Assembly (NCBI GenBank): GCA_937924675.1
Contig: CALEVL010000047.1
Location: forward strand, 1-5,424
Reading direction: 5' to 3'
Origin: an uncultured Ignavibacteria bacterium
GTDB taxonomy: Bacteria; Bacteroidota; Ignavibacteria; Tepidaquicellales; Tepidaquicellaceae
DNA length: 5,424 bases
Positions within the stretch are counted from its first letter, which is position 1. Each line of letters opens with the position of its first letter. The notes beneath the pieces are model-generated. The model had not been told where the DNA came from, did not search any database, and was given only the letters and a program-made list of their open reading frames with translations. The translations under genes and the position numbers were made by a program. Below are positions 1 to 5,424 of the stretch, piece by piece.

Positions 1-8
1 TCGTGGGC
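1..8. repeat. Partial second copy of the REP-like palindrome at the window edge
   Basis: TCGTGGGC at 1-8 repeats positions 48-55 exactly, the right arm of the hairpin at 33-56. The left arm would lie before the window. The bases after each copy (gataataatgag and tatgag) are also somewhat alike. Two copies with a spacing of about 47 bp would make a tandem REP cluster; only the visible half is seen here. Confidence 0.4.
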
Positions 9-32
9 GATAATAATGAGCACAACACACTC

Positions 33-56
33 AGCCCACGATTTCAATCGTGGGCT
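33..56. repeat. REP-like palindrome, perfect 10-bp stem
   Basis: Positions 33-42 (AGCCCACGAT) and 47-56 (ATCGTGGGCT) are perfect inverted complements around a TTCA loop. It lies 17 bases beyond the stop codon of the exported-protein gene. GC-rich 'cccacg...cgtggg' hairpins of this kind occur as dispersed REP elements between genes in many bacteria, often with a REP-associated tyrosine transposase elsewhere. It could also end or protect the transcript of the gene at 73-2127, but no T-run follows on the minus strand, so it is not a classic intrinsic terminator. The dispersed nature is inferred from form. Confidence 0.65.
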
Positions 57-72
57 ATGAGTATATAACAAC

Positions 73-2127
73 TTACGGATGAACGGTACTTACAAACTTC
101 GTCGCATTATTGTCAGCTACCGCATAATCTGTAGCATCAACAAAGTCATCTCCGGTAAGGTCTGTGTTCACATATCCCGAGGCAAAATAATTAGCATCAT
201 TGTCAATCGCACTGAGATCCGAGGCATCCACAGTTCCATCCTGATTTACATCACCCGAAAAGAATCCATATCTGTTTGGAGAGTTATCTACTTTCACCTG
301 ATTGTATCCCCATGCACTTGAAGGACTCAATGTGAAGTTAAAAAATACGGAGTCGTAATTATTGAAGGTCACAAATGGATCTGAGTTTGTCCATGTCTGA
401 ACGCTGTTCCTGTGACGAATGTCGATGTAGCAGCTGCCGGGCTTAACTCTTGTAAAGTTGAAAGAACAATTGAAGTCAGTTGGATTGAGCACTCCCTTTG
501 CCGTATCATAAGCAGTGTAAGGAGCAGCCGGGGAGTGCAAGATCGCAGTCAGAGTATCTTCTCTTCTCATCTGATCTGTATTCGGATCATAGAATCCCTC
601 AAGGACAAGCTTCGATTGGAATAATTTTATTCCTTCCTGATTGCAGTACACATTAGATGGAGTTGTTTCGGATAAAGCCCCTGCATATGCGGCTGCAGCA
701 AAGTTACCGCTCAATTCAGTAATAGTCGCGCAAACAGGTGTTGTCTTGGAGAAACATCCCGTACTGTTTATCTTTTTCTTGGAAACAATCTCAACTAATC
801 CTAATCTGCCTCTTGAAATGTTCAAAGAATCTCCGTCACTTGTCAACCAAATTGTTGTGAAGGGCTCACTTCCGGATGGCGAGGATGAACAGTAAACGAA
901 AGATGTATTGTTTCCGCTGTATGAGCCGTGTTCATATTCTCCGTTCCAGTTTGCACCAGCATTTGCTGAGTACATTAAAAATGCTTTGCCATTTTTTGTA
1001 AACGTCATCATCATTGAATCCACAGGAGTGTTCTGCTTTATTGTAATGCAGGGATTCCTGTAATTGTTTGTGCCTCCGCTGGTTGGAAAGTAAGTGAAGA
1101 AAGAAGAAGAAGGCAAGAACGGTATGGATATTACTCTGACAAGTGAATTGGTTGTGTCGAATCTCCTTTCTACAGCTATGTAGATAGAATCAGTTGGTCC
1201 CTCTTTGAAATCAATACTTGGACAGAAGTCATTGTAATTGGTTTGAATAGCAGCGTTTGTCCATGTTGAGCCCCAATCATTTGTCCTGAAATATCTCATA
1301 CTCACTTTGCTCTGGAGATTATTCGTAGATTCCATAAACACTACTCCGAAATAAGTTGCATTCTGATAGAACGCACCGTCACTCACAGCACACAGATTGC
1401 TGAATTCATTTCCCGCTGACGGGTAAGCTAAAATTCCGCTGTATTGTGCAGAGCCGTTTGCTCTGCATGAAAAATAATGGATGCTTGCATTATCCATGAA
1501 TTGCGATGAACTCAGATTGTAAAACACTACAAGCCTTGTTGAATCTCTGTAACTGTTATTTCTTGATTCAACAAGAAGTGAGATGTTTCCGATATATGAT
1601 GAAAGATAATTAATGCCGTAAACATACGACCATGACAATCCCCTGTTTGTGGACTTGTAAGTTACTATTCCGGAGGTAAACCCGGATTGCTGTCTTATTG
1701 CAGCAAGGTAAAGATTTCCGTCCTCGCCAATTTTCATATCTATGTTCTTATAGTATCCTTCATGAGATTTCAGATTTCCCTGATGAACAATTGAATTAAC
1801 TTTAGCCCAGTCAGATTCTGTTTCCATTTCTCCTCTGTTTGAAGGAACAAAGTCCGTGCCCTCCGGCATTGTAACCGATTTTGATCTGTCCGGCATAAGC
1901 TTGTCCATTTCTGCTTTGATTTTATTTGCTTCCAATAAATTGCCGGCTTCCATTGTTTGCTTGTGTCTTTGTTCAAGTGCGGACAGTTGCTCAGGAAAAC
2001 TCTCAGAATATGAACTAACTCCTGTCTCTCTCTCAGAAGGCAGATTAGGACTTGTTTGAGCCGAACCGCCTTGACCTGTAACTGATATTCCAAATATTAA
2101 GAGCATTAGGATTCTTCTTGCTTTCAT
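73..2127 (-). CDS. Exported Asp-box (BNR/sialidase-like) propeller protein with C-terminal Ig-like and dockerin-type modules
   Basis: Predicted 684-residue secreted protein; precise role and ligand unknown. Seen in order: a signal peptide (basic MKARR, hydrophobic 6-17, likely cleavage after GSA at 21-23); a charged helical hairpin around 48-77; a beta-rich region about 105-500 with three Asp-box motifs, STNRGLSW (159-166), TNDWGSTW (282-289) and SANAGANW (387-394); an Ig-like domain about 505-612 starting near LVLEGFYDP; and two dockerin-type calcium loops, D626-D637 and D656-D667, near the end. Ten cysteines lie between 221 and 566, which would allow disulfides after export. Asp-box repeats are known from beta-propellers such as sialidases, but I find no FRIP-like catalytic motif, so a binding or structural role is as likely as hydrolysis. 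I chose the ATG at 2127 because the signal peptide follows at once; a TTG at 2226 in the same frame would add 33 residues and bury it. The leader is A-rich with no Shine-Dalgarno. The stop is TAA. Domain calls are good, function is open. Confidence 0.9.
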   Translation of the reverse strand: MKARRILMLLIFGISVTGQGGSAQTSPNLPSERETGVSSYSESFPEQLSALEQRHKQTMEAGNLLEANKIKAEMDKLMPDRSKSVTMPEGTDFVPSNRGEMETESDWAKVNSIVHQGNLKSHEGYYKNIDMKIGEDGNLYLAAIRQQSGFTSGIVTYKSTNRGLSWSYVYGINYLSSYIGNISLLVESRNNSYRDSTRLVVFYNLSSSQFMDNASIHYFSCRANGSAQYSGILAYPSAGNEFSNLCAVSDGAFYQNATYFGVVFMESTNNLQSKVSMRYFRTNDWGSTWTNAAIQTNYNDFCPSIDFKEGPTDSIYIAVERRFDTTNSLVRVISIPFLPSSSFFTYFPTSGGTNNYRNPCITIKQNTPVDSMMMTFTKNGKAFLMYSANAGANWNGEYEHGSYSGNNTSFVYCSSSPSGSEPFTTIWLTSDGDSLNISRGRLGLVEIVSKKKINSTGCFSKTTPVCATITELSGNFAAAAYAGALSETTPSNVYCNQEGIKLFQSKLVLEGFYDPNTDQMRREDTLTAILHSPAAPYTAYDTAKGVLNPTDFNCSFNFTRVKPGSCYIDIRHRNSVQTWTNSDPFVTFNNYDSVFFNFTLSPSSAWGYNQVKVDNSPNRYGFFSGDVNQDGTVDASDLSAIDNDANYFASGYVNTDLTGDDFVDATDYAVADNNATKFVSTVHP

Positions 2128-2169
2128 TTTCAATTTTAGTGTTTTGATTAGATTAATAGAATTTTCTAA

Positions 2170-2197
2170 CAAAACTATTAGGGTTACTTTTGTCAAA
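2170..2197 (-). promoter_or_regulatory. Candidate Bacteroidota-type promoter for the exported-protein gene
   Basis: On the minus strand TTTG (2197-2194, part of a consensus TTGACA at 2196-2191) is followed after 16 bases by TAGTTTTG (2177-2170), an exact match to the Bacteroidota -7 pattern TAnnTTTG. The spacer is a few bases shorter than the usual 19-21. Transcription would start near 2164 and give a leader of roughly 35 bases to the ATG at 2127, which supports that start. Based on sequence match only. Confidence 0.4.
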
Positions 2198-2219
2198 CAA
2201 TAAAATTTTTCCTTAAAAA

Positions 2220-2231
2220 TTGACAAGGAAT
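2220..2231 (+). repeat. Direct repeat TTGACAAGGAAT, copy 1
   Basis: A 12-base sequence that recurs exactly at 2295-2306, with starts 75 bases apart, both in the divergent intergenic region. This copy contains a consensus -35-like TTGACA but no convincing -10 hexamer follows at 16-18 bases. It could be a regulator site or part of a small duplication; function unknown. Confidence 0.5.
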
Positions 2232-2294
2232 ATATCTATTCAATACCAAATCCTGTATTTTATCAAAAATATTGCACTTAAATAACACCTGTTT

Positions 2295-2306
2295 TTGACA
2301 AGGAAT
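2295..2306 (+). repeat. Direct repeat TTGACAAGGAAT, copy 2, overlapping the ribosome-binding region of the 2306 gene
   Basis: Exact repeat of 2220-2231. This copy includes AAGGA (2300-2304), the only Shine-Dalgarno-like sequence near the start of the plus-strand gene, and its last T is the first base of the TTG start codon. A protein bound here would cover the translation start. Confidence 0.5.
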
Positions 2307-3784
2307 TGGCGAATGATTTTAAAAATAATCCCCTGATAAGAATCCTGAAGACTCTCTCTAAAGAAGAGTGGCAGGAATTTGAGAAGTTTGTTGCTTCGCC
2401 TTATCACAACAATGGACGGAATTTTCTCAGACTCGTTAAGATCCTCAAGAAATTTCATCCCGGATTTGATTCTCCAAAACTAACGAAAGGCTATATACAC
2501 AGCGAGCTCTTCAATAGCGGCGAATATAAAGAAAACGTGCTAAACAGTTCGTTGTCAAGATTAGGCACAATAGCAGATGATTATTTGCTTTATGCCACGT
2601 TTAGGAAGAACGATTATCGTCTCATCGAATCCCTCAGACTGAAAGCATTCTCCGAACGTGGTTTGGAAACAAATGCGATCAAGCATATTAGCAATACAGT
2701 TGACTTACTCGGAGAAAGCAAGTTGAATGATGACTATTTTCATGCACTGAAAATGTTTAAGAAAGAAGAATCTATGTTCAATCACGGCAGCAACCAAAGG
2801 AGCAAACTTTACAAGCCGCTCTCTGAAAGTATCCGGTGTGTAGTTTACAGTTTCATTGTTGAAGTTCTTTCGCTTGATTCCACGGTATTGGTTCAGAAAA
2901 ATTTCTGGCATGAGGATTACCATAAAAGCTATACTAAGAAACTAATAAATCATATTGACTTCAGCGGACTCATGGATTTGATCCGGTTAAACGATACGAA
3001 GGCTTTCCCTCTTCTGAATATTCTTCATCTGATGAACAGATCCATTTGTAATCTTGATAATGATGAATATTACTTTGATGTTAAAAAACATGCCTATGAA
3101 ATTTTAGATGAGCTGGACATTGAGTTCCGAAAGGGAGTATTCGGATTTCTGTCATTAATCTGTACCATGAAGATCGTGGCTGGCAAAAAGGATTTTGCAT
3201 CCGAGGGATTTGAAATAAGAAAGAAAGTAATGGAAGAAAATCTCTATCCGGTAACATCTTCCAACTACATGAGAACTAGCGAGTTCCGCTCAACACTGCT
3301 TGAAGCTGTCAATATTGGTGAGATCAAATGGGCGGAGAAGTTTGCCGAGAAGTTTGTTGAGAAAATTCAACCGGATATCAGAGAAGAATTTGTCCACTAC
3401 AGTAAAGCGATAATTGCATATGAAAAAAAGGAATACTCACTTGCAATAGATCATGCCGTTAGAGTAAACATTAATCAGATAATGTTTAAACTCGACATGA
3501 AGAATTTCGTAGCTAAAACATATTTCGAAACTAAGTCTTTCGAACCTCTAATCTCACATCTTAGCTCTTATTATCAGCTTGTCAAGAACTCAAATTCAAA
3601 AAATAATGATCTGCTAAACCGGCATCTAAATCTCATAAAACATCTGCGGAAATTAGTGAACCTGGTCTCTTCGAACAAAATCAGTGATGAACTTGATCTC
3701 CTGAAAATTAAGATCGAGAAAGACAATGTAACGGCAAAGGGCTGGCTACTGGAAAAGATCGATGAACTTTCGGGAAAAGCTTAA
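2306..3784 (+). CDS. Conserved hypothetical helical (TPR-like) cytoplasmic protein
   Basis: A 492-residue protein of unknown function. No signal peptide or membrane segment is visible, so it is probably cytoplasmic. The N-terminal part (about 9-100: ILKTLSKEEWQEFEKF, then ASPYHNN, then a leucine-rich helical stretch) and the C-terminal GWLLEKIDEL (479-488) resemble hypothetical proteins I know from Bacteroidota and Ignavibacteria; none has a named role to my knowledge. The sequence is charged and helical throughout. Residues about 339-425 read as TPR-like helix pairs, for example FVHYSKAIIAYEKKEYSLAI at 362-381, which suggests a protein-binding scaffold (inference). No catalytic motif is seen. 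The start is uncertain: TTG at 2306 is the only conventional start codon between the in-frame stop at 2279-2281 and the conserved region, but the AAGGA at 2300-2304 lies only one base from it. That AAGGA is ideally placed for an ATG at 2313 that is in another frame. The gene is divergent from the exported-protein gene and convergent with the transporter, so it is probably transcribed alone. The body of the ORF is unbroken. Confidence 0.85.
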   Translation: MANDFKNNPLIRILKTLSKEEWQEFEKFVASPYHNNGRNFLRLVKILKKFHPGFDSPKLTKGYIHSELFNSGEYKENVLNSSLSRLGTIADDYLLYATFRKNDYRLIESLRLKAFSERGLETNAIKHISNTVDLLGESKLNDDYFHALKMFKKEESMFNHGSNQRSKLYKPLSESIRCVVYSFIVEVLSLDSTVLVQKNFWHEDYHKSYTKKLINHIDFSGLMDLIRLNDTKAFPLLNILHLMNRSICNLDNDEYYFDVKKHAYEILDELDIEFRKGVFGFLSLICTMKIVAGKKDFASEGFEIRKKVMEENLYPVTSSNYMRTSEFRSTLLEAVNIGEIKWAEKFAEKFVEKIQPDIREEFVHYSKAIIAYEKKEYSLAIDHAVRVNINQIMFKLDMKNFVAKTYFETKSFEPLISHLSSYYQLVKNSNSKNNDLLNRHLNLIKHLRKLVNLVSSNKISDELDLLKIKIEKDNVTAKGWLLEKIDELSGKA

Positions 3785-3810
3785 CTCTCAATTTTCAACT
3801 CTCAATTCCC
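3783..3810. repeat. Two-unit tandem repeat, 14-bp period, between convergent genes
   Basis: AACTCTCAATT occurs at 3783-3793 and 3797-3807, so two units AACTCTCAATTTTC and AACTCTCAATTCCC lie head to tail. It fills nearly all of the 29-bp gap between the two stop codons and takes in the last two bases of the TAA of the upstream gene. Similar 'ctcaattctcaa' microsatellites turn up in intergenic DNA of Bacteroidota-like genomes (my recollection). No terminator hairpin is seen in this gap. Confidence 0.6.
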
Positions 3811-3813
3811 GAT

Positions 3814-5271
3814 CTACATCATCTCCGCAAGCACAACAACAGTAATTATTATAATCCCCGCAACATCTACCCAGAAACCTGCCTTCATCATGTCTTTTGC
3901 ATTCAGCATGCGACTGCTGAACACAATTGTATTTGGCGCAGTGGCAACCGGCAGCATGAATCCAAGCGAAGCCGCAAGCGTTGCAGGTATCATCAGCACA
4001 AGTGGGTTGATCCCCATTTCTTTCTGAAGCGATATGAGTATCGGAAGCATAAGCTGTATGCAGGCAACATTTGATGCAAACTCACTGATAACAGTCACAA
4101 GCACACACATTAGAAGTATGAAAAGCATCAGGTTGATCTTTGAAGCAAATCCGAGATTCGAGGCAAGCCATGTACTCAATCCAGAAACTTCCATACCTTT
4201 TGCGAGAGCAAAACCGCCTCCAAAAAGAAGTATAATGTCGAATGGAAGTTTTGAAATATCCTTCCATACGAGCAACGATTCACCCTTGTTCTGCTTCGAA
4301 GGTATGAAGAAAAGAATAGTCGCCATGGCAATTGCTACTACGCCGTCGCTTATGTATTCCGGACTGCCGAACAGACTGCTCCAACCGCTTATCTTCATTC
4401 CGCCAATTTCAACATTTGCCCTGGTGAACCATAGGACGGCAGTGATTACAAATAATATTGCAACAATTTTTTCCTCGTAACTGATATTGCCAAGTTCTTT
4501 GTAACTGTCTCTGAAAAATGATTTACCAAGTCCAAGCGATCTGTTCTTCTTTAGAAATAGAAACTTTAAGAGAAGAAAAGTGATCAGGAGCAATGCTAAT
4601 GCGATCGGCAATGCTTTAACAAACCAGCTTAGAAAATTCATATCGGCATTCTGCGGAAACTGCTCTGTATATGACCTGTAGAAGATCATATTTGTGGGTG
4701 TGCCCACAAGCGTTGCCATACCACCGATGCTGGCGGAGTAAGCAAGTCCAAGAAGAAGTGCTACCGATATTCCATGAGTGTGGCTGTCTGCAGAAGCGTT
4801 GTTTTCTATTTTCAGTATGATCGCCATCACGCTGGCAAAGAGCATCATAACCGTAGCAGTATTGGAAATCCACATCGATATCAGAAAGGTAGTGATCATC
4901 ACTCCAAGCAGAATGTTTGATGGCTTGCTTCCGACACCCATCAGGATCTTCAGAGCAATTCTCTCATGAAGCATCCATTTCTCTATGGCATATGCCAATA
5001 TAAATCCGCCGATGAAAAGGAAAATTATCGGATCCATATACTGAGATGATGTGATCTTAGAATCGAGTATTCCCAACAGTGGAAACAGTACTACCGGCAT
5101 CAGTGCTGTGATTGCCATTGGGACAGCTTCAGTCAGCCACCACGCAGCCATCAGCACAGCAACACCCGCCATCTTTGCAGCGGTTGCACCTGCGGATGAA
5201 TAGTAGTTAAGGAATATGAATACAACAACCCCGAGCAGAGGTCCCGCTATGATCTTAGTGAATGCCTTCAT
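3814..5271 (-). CDS. DASS/SLC13-family sodium:anion symporter (probable dicarboxylate importer)
   Basis: A 485-residue inner-membrane transporter of the divalent anion:Na+ symporter family (SLC13, CitMHS/ArsB-like fold). In this family Na+ drives uptake of C4-dicarboxylates, citrate or sulfate; the length and lack of RCK/TrkA_C insert domains point to a dicarboxylate-type member like VcINDY rather than the long sulfate permeases (inference). Seen: more than ten hydrophobic segments across the whole length; early AWWLTEAVP (43-51); the first substrate/Na+ motif SNT at 136-138 inside WISNTATVMM; GTPTN at 190-194; the second-half motif as SNV at 400-402; and the family signature ASLGFMLPVATAPNTIV at 434-450, which fits the PROSITE Na:sulfate symporter pattern as I recall it. 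Two inverted-repeat halves are thus both represented. ATG at 5271 precedes a plausible short cytoplasmic N-terminus; no Shine-Dalgarno is visible (cgctaacaaATG). The stop is TAG, 29 bp from the stop of the convergent gene. The exact substrate cannot be told from sequence alone. Confidence 0.95.
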   Translation of the reverse strand: MKAFTKIIAGPLLGVVVFIFLNYYSSAGATAAKMAGVAVLMAAWWLTEAVPMAITALMPVVLFPLLGILDSKITSSQYMDPIIFLFIGGFILAYAIEKWMLHERIALKILMGVGSKPSNILLGVMITTFLISMWISNTATVMMLFASVMAIILKIENNASADSHTHGISVALLLGLAYSASIGGMATLVGTPTNMIFYRSYTEQFPQNADMNFLSWFVKALPIALALLLITFLLLKFLFLKKNRSLGLGKSFFRDSYKELGNISYEEKIVAILFVITAVLWFTRANVEIGGMKISGWSSLFGSPEYISDGVVAIAMATILFFIPSKQNKGESLLVWKDISKLPFDIILLFGGGFALAKGMEVSGLSTWLASNLGFASKINLMLFILLMCVLVTVISEFASNVACIQLMLPILISLQKEMGINPLVLMIPATLAASLGFMLPVATAPNTIVFSSRMLNAKDMMKAGFWVDVAGIIIITVVVLAEMM

Positions 5272-5424
5272 TTGTTAGCGGCAAATGTGGGGAGAAATAA
5301 AAGGAGTTTAAAGTTAAAAGCGGCAGCGATACTGTCCCCTTCAGCACATCTGTCCAAAACGTTTAGGTGTTTCGAAAATTCATTCGAAATCAAGCTGGAA
5401 AGTTAGAAAAAATTCGGTTCGGAA
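5272..5424. other. Upstream region of the transporter gene, no gene seen
   Basis: Read on the minus strand this 153-bp stretch leads into the transporter ATG. Apart from the inverted repeat at 5370-5389 it holds a purine-rich run (5288-5307 on the plus strand) and a GC-richer segment 5320-5340. I find no confident promoter, riboswitch or small ORF. Confidence 0.5.
5370..5389. repeat. Short inverted repeat upstream of the transporter gene
   Basis: TTTCGAA (5370-5376) and TTCGAAA (5383-5389) are inverted complements around a 6-base spacer, about 100 bp upstream of the transporter ATG. Each arm holds the palindrome TTCGAA. It could be an operator, or a weak hairpin behind a gene outside the window. 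No clear promoter can be assigned between it and the ATG. Confidence 0.35.

Larger units (their letters stand above)
2128..2305. other. Divergent intergenic region, AT-rich, no gene
   Basis: This 178-bp stretch separates the ATG at 2127 (minus) from the TTG at 2306 (plus) and must hold the promoters of both genes. Besides the minus-strand promoter candidate it contains TACTTTTG at 2185-2192 on the plus strand, another TAnnTTTG match, but with no TTTG at the right distance upstream. If used, it would leave a leader of about 100 bases for the 2306 gene. I see no hairpin or small ORF worth calling. Confidence 0.6.

Noticed and set aside
641..895. 84-codon plus-strand ORF inside the exported-protein gene
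   Set aside because: Antisense to a well-supported gene, with no domain, leader or ribosome-binding site.
73..2127. Catalytic sialidase
   Set aside because: Asp-boxes are present, but no FRIP-type arginine motif or other catalytic set is visible, so an enzymatic name is not supported.
2128..2226. 33-residue N-terminal extension of the exported protein from a TTG at 2226
   Set aside because: It would place the signal peptide inside the protein, it overlaps the best promoter match (2170-2197), and the ATG at 2127 gives a normal signal peptide.
2313..2336. Seven-codon ORF from the ATG at 2313 as a real leader peptide
   Set aside because: It overlaps the long ORF and shows no attenuation structure; it is better explained as a sign of a misplaced frame at the gene start and is reported that way.
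4034..4480. 148-codon plus-strand ORF inside the transporter gene
   Set aside because: It lies wholly within a clear DASS transporter gene on the other strand and its product shows no recognisable domain; it is an antisense shadow.
5318..5340. Possible hairpin or dispersed motif around GGCAG...CTGTC upstream of the transporter
   Set aside because: The stem is only five pairs including a G-T wobble, and I cannot show that the segment repeats.

Overview
The window holds three protein-coding genes and almost no spare DNA. It suggests a member of the Bacteroidota/Ignavibacteriota (FCB) group. The arguments are: a secreted protein ending in the Ig-like plus dockerin-type module that I know from Ignavibacteria-like genomes; a hypothetical helical protein of a family common in the same group; an A-rich leader without Shine-Dalgarno and TAnnTTTG-type promoter sequences; and moderate-to-low GC (about 40% by eye). 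This placement is from pattern recognition only and was not searched.

Layout: positions 1-72 carry a REP-like palindrome (hairpin 33-56) and half of a second copy at the window edge. Positions 73-2127 (minus) encode a 684-residue exported protein: signal peptide, a short UVR-like helical hairpin, an Asp-box (BNR) beta-propeller-like region, an Ig-like module and two dockerin-type calcium loops at the C-terminus. Positions 2128-2305 are a divergent, AT-rich intergenic region with a candidate promoter for the minus-strand gene and a 12-bp direct repeat. Positions 2306-3784 (plus) encode a 492-residue cytoplasmic helical, TPR-like protein of unknown function whose start is ambiguous: the best ATG with a well-placed Shine-Dalgarno is one base out of frame. 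A 29-bp gap with a 14-bp-period tandem repeat separates it from a convergent minus-strand gene (3814-5271) for a 485-residue DASS/SLC13-family sodium:anion (dicarboxylate-type) symporter. Positions 5272-5424 are its upstream region, without a gene but with a short inverted repeat.

The genes are arranged divergently, then convergently, so no operon is visible and nothing shows that the three products act together. I see no CRISPR array, RNA gene, transposase gene, toxin-antitoxin pair or defence cassette. The points most worth checking are the frame conflict at the start of the 2306 gene, the repeated TTGACAAGGAAT sequence, the REP-like palindrome and the domain combination of the exported protein.
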